Shown here: piece after piece, positions 21,674-33,293 of the stretch
Layout of the letters: every line of letters starts with the position of its first letter
How positions within the stretch are numbered: the stretch's first letter is position 1
The notes under the pieces: model-generated
Seen by the model: only the letters and a program-made list of their open reading frames with translations
Database searches by the model: none
What the model was told of the DNA's origin: nothing
Made by a program: the position numbers and the translations under genes
DNA from: Hemerocallis citrina
Lineage: Eukaryota; Streptophyta; Magnoliopsida; Asparagales; Asphodelaceae
Direction of reading: 5' to 3'
NCBI GenBank assembly: GCA_017893485.1
Contig: CM030365.1
Coordinates: forward strand, 44,448,458 to 44,512,457
Length of the DNA stretch: 64,000 nucleotides

Positions 21674-22366
21674 TTGCACCTCATCCACGGAGGTCCAATG
21701 GGAGGAACCTCTAACTCGTCTCGAAAGGCTTTCACCAGGGAAGTTAATTCGGTGCACAAACTACCCCCTCCCAAAGGTCTTGGAGTCCCGGTTACTTTCT
21801 CGGATGAAGATCTAGAGGGTGTCCGAACCCCTCATTGCGATGCACTTGTGATTAATCACCATATGGCTAACTTCAAAGTAGAAAGGATTCTGGTGGATAA
21901 TGGCAGTTCTATCAATATCTTCTTCCTAGCGGCTTTCCGAGGACTCAAATTATTGCGGGACAGGTTAAAGCTTGTCGGCTACACTCTCCATGCGTTCACG
22001 GGAGTGCCAGTGATGATCGAAAGGGTCATAACCCTCGACGTGACCGCTGGCAAAACTCCTACTACCCGAACGGAGCCAATGGACTTCATGGTTGTCGACG
22101 TCCCAGCCCCTTACAATGTGATCCTAAGTCGACCTGGCCTAGCTGCTTTAGAAGCCATCCCGTCAGCTCATCATCTGAAAAAGAAGTTCTCCACCAAGGC
22201 AGGTGTAAGGGAAGTAAGGGGAAGCCAAGAGATGGCCCGCAAATGCTATATGGCCTCGACTGGAGGACCCGTCCTTTCCCTCGAGACCCTTGAAATTCCC
22301 CAGGGGAACACCCAGCCTATTTCAGAACTGGTAGACGAGCTGGAGGAAGTGCTCTTCTCGGAGTAA
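21674..22366 (+). pseudogene. A1 aspartic protease region
   Basis: An uninterrupted segment with the protease core VERILVDNGSSINIFF at ~21880-21925: Asp is present, in a D-N-G form seen in Tat elements in place of D-T/S-G. The downstream block PYNVILSRPGLAAL, also typical of Tat protease, is at ~22110-22150. It would cut the Gag-Pol polyprotein. A TAA at 22364-22366 separates it from RT. Confidence 0.8.
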
Positions 22367-22477
22367 GATCCGACCCGCAAATTCTTCATCAGCAAAACCC
22401 TTCTCCCTGCCCTATGCTCCGATATAATCCAGTGCATAAAGAAGAATCTGGACCTCTTCGCATGGTCGGCTGCCGAC

Positions 22478-23330
22478 ATGCAGGGAATTTCTGAAGAGCT
22501 CCTCGTCCACCACCTAAGCGTCGCTCTGGGGTCCAAGCCGGTCCACCAGAAGAGGCGTAAATTTGCCCCTGAGCACCAGCAAGCTATAAAGGAAGAAGTA
22601 GAGAAGCTCCTCAAAGCTTGGTTCATAAAAGAGGTCAATTATCCCGAGTGGCTCTCCAATTTTGTTATGGTGAAGAAGGCCAATGGAAGTTGGAGGATTT
22701 GCTCGACTTCACCGACTTGAACAAGGCATGCCCCAAAGATCCTTTTTCGCTCTCCAGCATCGATACCTTGATCGACACCACTTCGGGTCATGAGCTTCTG
22801 AGCTTCATGGACGCCTTCTCCGGTTACAACCAAATTCGCATGTTCCCCCAGGATATCCCAAAGACATCCTTCATCACAGATCAAGGCCTCTACTGCTATA
22901 GGGTAATGCCCTTCGGGCTCAAAAATGCCGGTGCCACCTACCAATGCCTCGTCAATAAGGTCTTCCAAAATTAGATCGGCCAGATCATGGAGGTTTACGT
23001 CGATGATATGCTAGTAAAAAGTATCCAAGGGTCCGACCATGTCGCTGACCTCCAAGAAGCATTCGACGTGTTGAGGAAGCATAATATGAGACTAAACCCG
23101 AACAAGTGTGCATTCAGGGTCTCATCTGGTAAGTTCATGGGCTTCATGGTCAGTTAGAGGGGGATTAAGGCCAACCCCGAGAAGATAAAAGCCATCCTTA
23201 ACATGGCTCGTCCTACAAATGTGAAAGAAGTGAAAAAGCTTACAGGACGCCTCGCGGCCATAGGGCGCTTCCTGTCTAAGTCAAGGGAGAAGTGTCTTCC
23301 TTTCTTCAAAGCCCTCAAGGGGGGCTAAGG
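22478..23330 (+). pseudogene. A1 reverse transcriptase
   Basis: RT blocks in order: PEHQQAIKEEVEKLL, VMVKKANGSWRIC, FTDLNKACPKDPF, FMDAFSGYNQIRM, MPFGLKNAGATYQ, and the catalytic YVDDMLVKS at ~22995. Damage: a 1-nt loss near 22700, CAG to TAG at ~22972 (A2 keeps the glutamine codon), a TAG at ~23155 in the VSQRGI block, and a +1 slip in a G run near 23315. Confidence 0.88.
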
Positions 23331-23337
23331 GCTTTGA

Positions 23338-23740
23338 GTGGGGCCAGCAGCAGCAAGAATCGTTCGACCAACTGAAAGTCTATCTAGTGAACCCCCCACT
23401 CCTCAGCAAGCTTACTCCTGGGGAAACACTCTACCTCTACCTCGCTACCTCCGAACAAACCCTCAGCGTTGTCCTAGTAAGAGAAGAAGACAAGGCTCGG
23501 AATCCTATCTATTATGTGAGCAAGGTCCCTAGAGATGCTGAGCTTCGCTATCCGAGATTGGAAAAGATAGCATACACCTTGGTTATGGCAGCCAGGAAGC
23601 TTCGCTCCTATTTTCAATCCCACTCGGTGGTCGTCCTTACCGACCAGCCACTCAAGCAGGTTTTGCATAAGCCCGAAACCTCCGGACGTCGAATGAAGTG
23701 GTCAATCGAGCTAAGACAACATGACATATCTTATTAGCCT
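23338..23740 (+). pseudogene. A1 RNase H (first, native type)
   Basis: Blocks LYLATSEQTLSVVLVREE, YYVSKVPRDAELRYPRLEK and VVLTDQPLKQVL mark the Ty3-type RNase H. The first catalytic Asp position of the family (D-A-S) is Thr-Ser here (A-T-S), suggesting loss of activity, in agreement with the extra RNase H downstream. A TAG replaces the codon after DISY (~23735). Confidence 0.8.
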
Positions 23741-23775
23741 CTGCTATCAAGGCCCAAGCCCTAGCCGAGTTTATA

Positions 23776-24505
23776 GTGGAAAGCACGATATCGGAAGTAA
23801 GTCAAGTGGCAAATGGACCTCCAATCTGGATGGTGTATGTAGATGGGTCGTCTTGCACCGAAGGGAGCGGAGCCGGAGTTATTCTGGCAGGCCCAAATGA
23901 TTTCGTTCTCCAATACTCCCTCCGTATCAATTTCAAGGCTTCCAATAACAAAGCGGAGTAGAAGCCCTAATAGCAGGCCTGGGCATGGCTCGCAAGGCAG
24001 GAGCGCAGCGTGTCCAAATATTCAGTGGCTCATAGCTTGTGGTAAATCAGGTCTTAGGAGAATATGAGGCGCGAGATGATAGAATGGCTAAGTACCTAGC
24101 CAAGGTCCAAAGTCTCATGGCTTCGTTCTAAGAGGCACAACTCAAGCGGATCCCTAGAGAAGAGAATGCCCAAGAAGATGCCCTCTCAAAACTAGCCTCT
24201 TCCTCTCTCCAAGGTCTCGAGCAGACCATCCTGATCGAAGTCCTACTAAGGCCCAGCATCGACGAAGAAGCCACTGACTTGATGGAGTCGCTTTCCGTCC
24301 AACTCAGGGATAACTGGATGAAGCCTTTGATTGAGTTCCTCAGAGACGGGAACCTTCCCCAAGATCCTAAAGAAGCTCGCCGAATCCGAACGAGACCGGA
24401 GTGGTACTCCCTTATTAAGGGAGTCTTGTACCAACACTCATATACCCAAGTAGATGGCAGACCCTACTTGAGATGTCTCTCTCCAGAAGAAGCCATGTAT
24501 GCCGT
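23776..24505 (+). pseudogene. A1 additional RNase H (archaeal-like aRNH) and linker
   Basis: WMVYVDGSSCTEGSGAGV at ~23828-23880 starts a second RNase H with the first catalytic Asp intact. This extra domain is diagnostic of the Tat group. A 2-nt deletion at ~23958 breaks the EAEYEAL block, and GAA to TAA (~24130) and CAA to TAA (~24507) follow. A2 has the same domain with fewer lesions. Confidence 0.85.
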
Positions 24506-24509
24506 GTAA

Positions 24510-25567
24510 GAACTCCATGAAGGTATAGGCGGAGCCCATTCAGGATCAAGGTCCCTCGCCAGGAAAGTTTTGAACTACGGATACTTTTGGCCTACCCTAC
24601 TTCGGCATGCCGAGCAGCATGTCCGGAAATGTAGCTCCTGTCAGCAATTCTCCAACATCCGCCGCCTACCCCAAGCACAACTCACATCTCTCTCAAGTCC
24701 AATTCCCTTTGCAATATGGGGGATGGACTTGCTAGGTCCGTTCCCACCAGCTCCAGGCCAGCTCAAGTTCCTAGTCGTGGCAATCGACTATTTCTCTAAG
24801 TGGATCGAGGCCGAACCACTAGCTACTATTACTGAGAACAAAGTGCTATTGTTCTTCTAGAAAAATGTAATCTGTAGGTTTGGCATACCTCGAATCCTGG
24901 TAACAGATAACGAAACACAGTTCACAGGGACAGCATTCCGCTCCTTATGTGAAGACCTCGGCATTCAGCAATGCTTCTCCTCCATCTCCCATCCTCAATC
25001 CAACGGTTAAGTAGAGAATGCCAACAGGCAGATCCTCTCAGGTATCAAGAAGAGACTAGACAAGTCGGCCAAAGGCTTATGGGCAGAACAGCTTCCTAAC
25101 GTATTATGGAACTACCGCACTACAAAAAGGACCCCCACAGGAGAGTCGCCCTTCAACCTCACTTACGGGTCCGAAGCCGTAATCCCCTTACAAGTTGGTT
25201 TGCCATCCCCTCGCCTTATTGCCTATGATGAAGAGCAGAACGCCAAAGAGCTCCGAGCAAATTTGGACTTGATCGATGAAGTCCGTGAAAGAGCTTCGAT
25301 TTGCCAGGAAAATTATCGGAGAAGAATCGAGCAGGTCTACAACAAAAGGGTCCGTCCCACAGATCTCAAGGAGGGGGACTTAGTCCTCAGAAAGTAGCCA
25401 TCTCATTCCCCAGTCAAAAGAGAAAGCTAGCCCTAAATTGGGAGGGACCATACAAGGTCTCCAATGTAGTTCGACCAAGAGCATATCGTCTTGAAGACCT
25501 CGAAGACAGAGAGATACCAAGAACTTGGAACGCCGACCATTTACTGAAGTACCAAGAGGGTGTTTGA
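24510..25567 (+). pseudogene. A1 integrase
   Basis: H2C2 finger (GAHSGSRSLARK...CSSCQQF, ~24530-24650). Catalytic core: MDLLGPFPPAPG (first Asp) and LVTDNETQFTG (second Asp, ~24900); the Glu region lies near VENANRQILSG (~25015). The C-terminal tail ends HLLKYQEGV at the TGA (25565-25567). Stops: TGG to TAG at ~24858, CAA to TAA at ~25009, and a 1-nt loss at ~25395 relative to A2. Confidence 0.87.
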
Positions 25568-25744
25568 ACGCCTCTCCGAGTACCATCAAATGTCGAGCCA
25601 TTCCTATCTTTTTATTTGTACTTGCTTCTTTATTTTCCCATTATAATAACGGCTTGCAACATAGAAGCGGCCGATTAGTAGTTATCAATAAAGAACCTTT
25701 TTCGCCTGATAATTCTCTTGTGGTTATTTTTTCTCTCTGTTTAA

Positions 25745-26450
25745 AAACTTAATTGCGCTTACTCAAACAACTAGTTCGGAGTCCAAAACTTGGCTCGATT
25801 CTACTTTGCAAGCACGCTCTTAAGCGAGCTAGAAGTGGTTCGCCATTCGGAACTGCTCCCACAACTGTTGAAACTTACTCAAATGATGTGTTCGGAGTCC
25901 AAAACTTGGCTCGATTCCGCTTTGCAAGCTCGCTCTTAACTAAGCTAGAAGTGGTTTGCCATTCGGAATTGCTCCCACAACCATTGAAACTTACTCAAAC
26001 GACATGTTCGGAGTCCAAAACTTGGCTCAATTCTGCTTTGCAAGCTCGCTCTTAAGCGAGCTAGAAGTGGTTCGCCATTCAGAACTGCTCCCACAACGGT
26101 TGAAATTTACTCAAATGACGAGTTCGGAGTCCAAAACTTGCCTCGATTCCGCTTCGCAAGCCCGCTCTTAAGCGAGCTAGAAGTGGTTCGCCATTCGGAA
26201 TTGCTCCCACAACTGTTGAAACTTACTCAAACAACGTGTTCGGAGTCCAAAACTTGGCTCGATTCCGCTTTGCAAGCCCGCTCTTAAGCGAGCTAGAAGT
26301 GGTTCGCCATTCGGAATTGCTCCCACAACCGTTGAAACCTACTCAAGCAAAGAGTTCGGGGTTCAGAGCTAGGCTCGACTCCGCTCCGCTTCTACTCCTT
26401 GCTCATAAGCGGGTAAGAAGTGGTCCTAAAACCATAGATGATTAACAAAA
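25745..26450. repeat. 116-bp tandem array downstream of A1 pol
   Basis: TTCGGAGTCC anchors at 25775, 25891, 26007, 26123, 26239 and 26355 are spaced exactly 116 bp. Each unit carries the inverted repeat CTCGCTCTTAAGCGAG. It is homologous to the 110-bp array of A2 at the same place. Confidence 0.95.
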
Positions 26451-26593
26451 TACGCAAACACAAAAGTGCAATAGAATAAACAAGCTCTCACTTCTATAAA
26501 GTTTAAAGTTTGAGGAAACTCAGATTACAAGACCAGCTACTCTCCTCTACGACAAGTTACAAAATTCGAAAAACAAAATTACAAGACAACTTT

Positions 26594-27497
26594 TCAACGC
26601 CTCCTCGGGGCAGGGATGTTCCGGTTCAAAGACATCCGGGGACGGCGACGCCTAACCTCGGAGCTCGTCTCTAGGTCGGCAAACTGAGACGCATCTTCAG
26701 CACAACCTCTGACGATGGCCCCAACGGACGCTCCGCTCGACGAAGCAGCCACACCACTTTGTGCATCAACAGGGCTCTGCCAAGCAGCAAGCGAGCGAGT
26801 CGCAAGCTCATAAAAGGAAATTTCCCTCTTGCTCTCTTCACGGGTACACAACATGCTTCTGACATTAATCTGTTCAGGTTGGGGTTTGAGCCGAGCGATC
26901 TCCTCCTCGAGTTCGACGATTCGATCCTTCAGAGAGTCATCCTTCACGGCAATCTTAAAGCGAGGAAGCTGAGTGCAGCCTGTGGAACCAGAGCTGTCGG
27001 CAATAATTCGATGGAGATGAGTAACTTCGATGCTCTTATCGACCGTAACCCTCTTCAGCTCGTCAACCTCTGCCGTCGCCTTGCTCATGGTTGCTAACAG
27101 CTCATCTCGCTCGGCCGTCAACTTGCCCATCGTCGTTGTTAATTCTTCTCTCTCTGCCAAAAGCTCTTCTTCGGCTATCGACAATTCGTGGACCTCAGCT
27201 AACAGTTCATCTCTCTCCACTGAAACATCAAATAGCGCCTGCCAAAGCGATTCCACCTCCCCTTCGGGAGGAGCTTCTCGAGCTCGTTTCTTTAGTTGCT
27301 TCAGCTCGGAGAGACGCTTCGACAACGTTAGCTTGAGGTGGTCTAGATCCAACTCGCTCTTGAGAAAACACTCTCGACTGCGAGAAAGGACCAACTTCGT
27401 CGCTCCTAAGTCAGCTCGGAGACGAGAGACCTCAGCCGCTACTGTGTTTGGCGATGCCTCTGCTAGACGCAATTCGGCGATCTGAGAAAACACAACA
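26594..27497 (-). CDS. A1 antisense coiled-coil exon/ORF
   Basis: The open frame extends on the minus strand from 27583 to 26594. It probably begins at ~27484 as an exon after the acceptor TTTTCTCAG|ATCGCCGAATTG; sequence beyond that looks like T-rich intron. The product is rich in Leu, Glu and Lys heptads (ERDELLAEVHELSIAEEELL, ATMSKATAEVDELKRV), then a segment well conserved in A2: VTVDKSIEVTHLHRII, LPRFK, KDRIVELEEEIARLKPQP. The C-terminus is SLNRNIPAPRRR. The long coiled coil suggests oligomerisation; function unknown. It is the only long undamaged frame of the A1 antisense set. It may be the last exon of the gene at 33.2-27.8 kb or a separate gene. Confidence 0.6.
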
Positions 27498-30199
27498 ATA
27501 CTAGGCTCGAGCAACACATTGCTAAATTTCAAATCAAAGTTGTTACCAAGACTTAGCAAGACGTCAAAGCGAGTTGTTCTCAACCCTTAGCTAGATTTTA
27601 AAGTGAGTGATGCCCAAAACTTAGTCAGATTCCAAAACGAAATTATTTTCAGCCCTAAGAAAAATTTCAAATCAAGATGTCTCCAAAACAAGATCGACCC
27701 CAACACTTAGTCAAAGAAAGCAAAATTTCATTTATAACAAAAAAAGCGGTGGCCAGTCCGCTACAAGGCAATACATGAAGAAAGAAGAAAAAGTACAAAA
27801 CAGCAAAGACAAGGGGCCACCTTGGGTGGTAGCTCGGTGACGGGCACCTCGGTGGATGGCTCCCCTTCCTCTGCCACTATGGCTTGGGGGTCGACCGCAG
27901 CCTCGTCGCCCTACTTCCACCACCACAACCTCGAGATCGGCTGGAGCATCGTCACCTTGTTGCTCTTCCCCTTCCTCTCCTTTGGCCTCTTGCTCGGCTT
28001 CCGGGTCCTCCTCGCCGACTGGACCCCACAGTCCGTACCCCGACTTGTCGAACCCGGGGACTCGAGCCTTGACGTGCTCGAGCACAGTGGCATAAGACTG
28101 CTCCATGTTGGCCATCATATGCTTCATGTTTCTTAGCCTCGGCCTCAATCTCTGCCCTTGCTGCCTCCACGGCCTAGTCTTTTTGTCGCGTCACCGCCTC
28201 CAGGGCCCTCTTCGCCTCGACCTTCTCCTCGGCTGCCTTGGCCACCTCGGAGGCGAGCTTCTCCCTCACCTGTGCCAAGACCGCCTCCAAGTCAGCGACC
28301 TGTGCCGCCAAAGCATCTAAGGGGCGCTGCTCCACCTCGAACTGCTTTACGACCCTCGCCCTCTCCACTCGGGCTTTGTCGCAAGCGGCCTTCAACTCCC
28401 TCTCTTGCTCGGCGTACTGCTCGAGAAGGTGGCTGAAGTGGCACGTGGCCTACAAGAAGAAGAAATTAGAGCGTAATAAAAGCCGAGCTAAAAACGTAGA
28501 AAATTTTCAAAGGTCATCGAAATCAACTAAGAAAACTTACCGACATGAGTGACCGAGCTACCTCTAGAGCATCGTCGCCTGTCGTCCCCGCCTTCAGTGC
28601 GGCTCGGTTTTTTGGGGTCGGGAGATGACAGAAAGTCTGCATACTCTTCGCCGTCCCCCAAGAAACCATCGTGGTTCATCACCCGCCAATTGGGGACAAA
28701 CAGTTTCTTGTGGGCCTCGGTCAGTATTGTAATGCCCCGATTTTCATTTAATGAAAATTATTTTATTTTGCACGTAGTGTGCACGTGCAATATTTTGATA
28801 ATTATTTTCATTATGATGAGTATAGATATTTATATATGTGCTCTTTAATTATTTTTTATATAAAGCCCTTTTTAAATAGACAAAAAGCCTTTCTTCTTAA
28901 AGCCCAAATTTAATTCAATTTATTATTCTTATAATTATTATTTTGGCCCAAAAACTAAAGTCCATGAGCTATTTTATTTTTAAATACAACTTGTAATGTA
29001 GACTACATTTTAAAGATTATTTTTATATAAAATATAATGTACAAATTTTTGGAGACCAAGTTGCATGCACGTGCATTGCACGTACACGTGCAAAGTGCAC
29101 CTTTCATGCTAGGCCGGTTTTGGAGTTTAGGAGGGAAATCAAAATTTTGAGTGGAGTCATGGTGGTGGTGGTTACTTGATCATGGGTTGTTAGTGTAACT
29201 CCTCCTTAAATCTTAGCCATTTGCTTCTAAATCCTAAGTTAATCCTAGCCTTCCATTTTCCTAGATTTTTAGTATAAATACCCCCCCTAGCCTAGTTATT
29301 CTTGTGCTTATTATTTCCTCCAAACCTATAGTTCAAAATACACTATTTAGTAGTATACAGGTGAGTTAAAAGATTGAGTTTGTGTGGGAAAATTGTGCTT
29401 GCATCAAAGAAGGGGAGGCCGACTTTCATCAAGGGGAGTGCTCGGGTTTGGCTTTGTGGAGGCTTGTGTGCGCGCATCGAGGAGGAGGATCATTCTTTTG
29501 CAAGGACATTTGTTTAGGAGGTGTTGCTAAGTGTAGTCTCTCCAATTAAGGTGGGTAAATTTTCTATATTACTAATCAGGAATGCATGCTAGATTTGAAT
29601 GGAAAGAATGATGCATGAAAAAGACTAATAAGAGTACACATTTAATTGGAAAAATGACCTATTGATTGATTGAAATGTTGATATGCAATTGTATGTGGTT
29701 CTATTATTAAAATTCAAGTTGTGTGCGAAATGATTATGGCTATGGATTGTGTAAAGAAAACTTTATTATTAACATTAAAAATTATATGCAAGAGTTAGTA
29801 GATTGGCAATATTACTTTATGTGCTTAAATGGACTTTTTGTGATAATGTTGTAATGGATGAATTAAGATATAGATTGTATGTTTGGAAAATGATTAAAAA
29901 CAGAGGATTGATTGCTAATAGAAAGGTTAGTGTTGTTAAATTTGATGAGAAATGTTGAAAAAAGAAAACGTCGTAGTGGTAATTTACAGTTTAACCAAAT
30001 TGTATAGTAGATATATGTTTAATTATTGAAAAAAATATTTTTATTATACTGGAGTATAATTTTGTTGAGAATAGCCAATCTAAAAATTTACAGCAAATTT
30101 ATAAAAGCAAAATAAAATGAGAGCTTGTTGAACATCGAAATGTTTACTAAACAGAGAGTATTAATTTAAATAGACTTCGGGTTGAACTATTGACAACCT

Positions 30200-30290
30200 G
30201 AGCGCATAGCTCAAGTGGTTGGGATGTTTCTATTCACTACAGTAGGATTCGGGTCTCAGGGGTCTGCGGTTCGAGTCCCGTGGGCAACAT
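30200..30290 (+). other. tRNA/SINE-like module in solo LTR B' (first)
   Basis: TAGCTCAAGTGG (30207-30218) resembles RNA polymerase III box A, and GGTTCGAGTCC (30268-30278) fits box B exactly. It does not fold as an obvious full tRNA. It is followed by a T-rich/A-rich run (30300-30325). Confidence 0.5.
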
Positions 30291-30375
30291 ATATTTTGTT
30301 TGGTTTTTTTTTAAAAAAAAAAAACAACTGCAGCCGAGAGCATTTAATGCTCTCAGCCTTCTTTATACCGCCTAG

Positions 30376-30445
30376 CACATTCGGCCTAGTGGTCTGTGCC
30401 TTCGGTTGGGTTCCCTGTGGACGCTGGTTCGATCCTTGGTCTCGG
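30376..30445 (+). other. tRNA/SINE-like module in solo LTR B' (second)
   Basis: TCGGCCTAGTGG (30381-30392) and GGTTCGATCC (30426-30435) form a second box A/B-like pair, similar to heads of plant tRNA-derived SINEs. Confidence 0.4.
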
Positions 30446-31709
30446 ATTGTGATTATGTTGTGGAAAAAAATAATTTTTTGGGATTTTTAATGATTAAAAA
30501 ATTATGGAAAAAATATGACTATTATCCTAAAAATATGTGGGATTTATGAAAATTAATTTGGGATGAAATGGAGTATGTTTTGAGAATAAATGTATAATTT
30601 AGAACTATGGATTTACACTTGTATGTTATGAAAATTGCACTTTGTAGAAAGACTTGAAATAAAATGTTAGAAAAGAAGTGTAATAAAGATAGAAATTATA
30701 TATAGTGATGTGATGTGAATTATTCTCATTGGAGAATAGTGTGAAAATTTGGAAATGTGAATATTCATTTAGTGATGTGATTTAAATGTGAAATTGATAT
30801 TTGATGAAATATATAATTCCATGTATGATTATGGACTCATGAATAAATTTAGAGATCATGCCATTGAAAAAGAAAAATCTGTTATGATTATGAAATGAAC
30901 TTATGAGCTGGAAATGCTCAATTTTGGAAATTGTGAATTAGAATTGAAACAAAAGAGTAGCTAAGTCTCCCCCGGCAATTGGAAAGGAATGAAATGAAAT
31001 TTGAAATGAAAGACCAAGGTTGGTCATGTTTGAATGAATGAATAAGTTCGATTTAGTGGAGAGGCTAACTCTAGAGCTTTGATTTTGTTCATGATTCTAA
31101 TAGAAACTAAGAATTAGTACATAGTGGAGACATGATGAAAGTGAGAGAAAAACACGAGTATGAGAACTAGAGTTTACGGTGCGGGTGTGAACCACAGAAT
31201 TTATGCTTGATGAGTCAAGACATGGCGTCGGCACTACTCAGTAATGATCGGACTTTAGCCACGCTTGTGGGATATTTGGTGACTGCAAGAGGATCGTGTG
31301 CCATGAAGGAGGCTGAATTGCCACAGAATGCATGCTTGATGAGTCAAGACATGGCGTGGGATTCCCCTCCAGGTTTTCTGTACACGAGCTTGTACTCATA
31401 GATCATCTAGGATACTCACTATAATTACAGTAGTAGATTAAGTCATGACGAGGGATTGAACCCTACCATGATGAAGAACGATTAAGAGGCTTTCCCTCGG
31501 ACCTATGTAGTATGGGATGCATAGAATCCGAACAAGTGTGCATTAGTGTCATGTAATATAAAAACTGCATTAAGGACTAAGTGCACAATCACAACACGAC
31601 ATCAATAGGGTAGTCCCTTTAGTTTGATATGTGACAAGTTTGTGTTTGTTAAATATGGAAAATAAGTTATACTATTTCCGGCATAGAGAGGATGGCCATG
31701 TATAATGTT

Positions 31710-31730
31710 CGTCGGTTGAATAAACTGACG
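31710..31730 (+). promoter_or_regulatory. Conserved hairpin near 3' end of B' LTR
   Basis: CGTCGGTTGAATAAACTGACG: an 8-bp stem with one G-T wobble and a 5-nt loop, followed by TACCCACAGT. The same element is found in B and C. Confidence 0.6.
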
Positions 31731-33283
31731 TACCCACAGTTTTGTATGCAGGGTAAATGACATGATAAAGGTTAAAGAGGAACAGATGCTTAAAGATTGT
31801 TCAATGTTGTTGTACTTTACTTAAATGTTGTAAATTTACTTCCGCTGTGCAATGTAAAGTGTAAAGTTTCATGTAAACTCTGATGTGAAGTGAAAAGTTT
31901 TAAATTCCTTGTAAAATTGTACTAAATGAAGTGTAAAGATCCTGTAGAACTCTCGAATTCAGTTGTATTTGGGATTCGGGGCGTTACAAGTATGGCCTCG
32001 GCCTGCTCGGTAAGGGGCGGAGCCTCGAGCGCCAGATCCACCGAGACGGAGAAGCCTTCGCCCGAAGGACCAGAGGGGGTCAGCTGAACAAGACCTACAG
32101 CCGAGGCCGATCGCCGAGGAGAGGCCAGATCCACAACTGCAGCCGAAGGAACCTTTGATGGTCGGCCGGACGAAGGCCTCGCGCTCGTCCTCTTCCTCTT
32201 CTTAGCATCGGAGGCCTTATTTTGCTCAGCCATAATTGCTCAGAAGTCCATGCTCGAAGCCTCTGTCGAATAAAGAAAACGAAGATAGAAAATACAAGGC
32301 ATAATAGAAAGTGTACAAAAAAAGGAGTGATGTCCAGAGCGTACTAAGGTCGATCGGACTAAGGCCCGACCCCTGAAGCACTTCCTCGGTCATGTCCCTC
32401 CAACTCAACATCCGGAGTCTAACCAGCTTCGCCACGACCTCTGCTTCAGCCGGAGTCAACACCGGCTCGGCCTTCGCATACTTCGGCACGTCCTCCTTCT
32501 ATCGAGTCGGGAAGTCCCATGCCAAAGGGCCTCGGATCAAAAAGAACTTACCCTTCCACGACTTGATAGAGTCAGGGTTCTCTATCAGCTTGACGCCTTT
32601 CTGAGGCGACAGATAGTACCGGTGTTCGGTCTTGCTCATCCGATTGATCCGGTACAAACTCCTGAGAACGACGAGCTGGGGCTCCACCTTTGTTGTTCGG
32701 CATTGGAGCAGAAATTCGAGCACATGTTGCCACATGTTCGGCATGAACTAGATCGAGCTCAGTCCATACCACCGGAGAACCTCGGTCACGAAGGGATGGA
32801 GGGGAAGACGCAGTCCAGCGTTCAACGCGTCGTAGGCAAAGACGCAAGTATCGGGCGAGAAGGCCGTGCATGCTCGCACCCCGGGACCGGGGGGAATCAG
32901 GGGGTACTCCGGGGGAATGACGAAGCTTTTCCGAATCCGAAGCAGATCTCATTCGGTTAGAACCGAGGGGATATCGTCGACTTCGGTAACCTCCCTTGGT
33001 TCATTCTCCTCGTACGTTTCCGAGCGTCCGTAGACGGCCTTAGTCAGCAGCTCGCCGGTGTACTGCCGGATTCTCCCGTGACCGAATATCACGGTCGGCA
33101 GCCGACCCATTTCACCTGTTGGTCTCACGGTCTCTACAACCGTTTCAATAATCGAAGACCGAGACACTTCAGCTAACACAACTTCCTTGAGCTCAAATCT
33201 CCATTAGCAGAGCAACTCGAGAGCAAAAGTGAGTTATGAGAGTGAAAAGTGAAAGAATGAGAGAAGGAGTGAGGGGGGTGAAA

Positions 33284-33293
33284 ACTTATAGTC
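33284..33293 (-). promoter_or_regulatory. TATA box for the A1 antisense gene
   Basis: Minus strand GACTATAAGT lies about 105 bp upstream of the first coding residues. It occupies the position of TTATAAAAG in A2, and the flanks AGTGAAAAGTGAAAGAATGAG and GCCCATTAAG are shared. Element B inserted about 100 bp further upstream. Confidence 0.55.

Larger units (their letters stand above)
28728..31988 (+). mobile_element. B': solo LTR of a chromovirus related to B
   Basis: 3261 bp, TGTAATGCCCCG...GGGGCGTTACA, flanked by AGTAT (28723-28727 and 31989-31993). Its start and its last ~900 bp resemble the LTRs of element B; the middle differs. TATAAATA is at 29273-29280. It lies inside exon 2 of the A1 antisense gene. 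A single LTR between duplications indicates LTR-LTR recombination that removed the interior. Confidence 0.93.
27806..33179 (-). pseudogene. A1 antisense gene (PF04195-like), spliced, interrupted by solo LTR B'
   Basis: Minus-strand exon 1 runs 33179-32345 (GEMGRLPTVIFGHGRIRQYTG, HVLEFLLQCRTTKVEPQ, IENPDSIKSWKGKFF, MLSWRDMTEEVLQGSGLSP). Intron 1 is 32344-32263 (GTACGC...ACAG). Exon 2 runs 32262-28541 but is split by solo LTR B' (28728-31988). Intron 2 is 28540-28451 (GTAAGT...GTAG). Exon 3 starts 28450 (ATCHFSHLLEQYAEQE) with a heptad-rich then acidic tail. The intron positions match those in A2. Resemblance to the 'putative gypsy type transposon' domain is by motif memory. Damage: TGA at the ERDLLRIR arginine (~32946), TGA at ~32242, frameshifts in exons 1 and 3. 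The N-terminal ~60 residues of A2 are missing here. Confidence 0.7.

Noticed and set aside
25745..26450. CRISPR-like regular repeat
   Set aside because: Whole 116-bp unit is repeated without unique spacers, inside a plant retrotransposon.
26594..28170. Sense-strand frames overlapping the A1 antisense genes (e.g. 27030-27485, 27822-28136)
   Set aside because: Ser/Pro-rich shadows of the antisense coding frames; conservation with A2 follows the minus-strand frame.
30200..30290. A functional tRNA gene
   Set aside because: Boxes A and B are present but no acceptor stem or clear anticodon arm forms; better explained as SINE-like.
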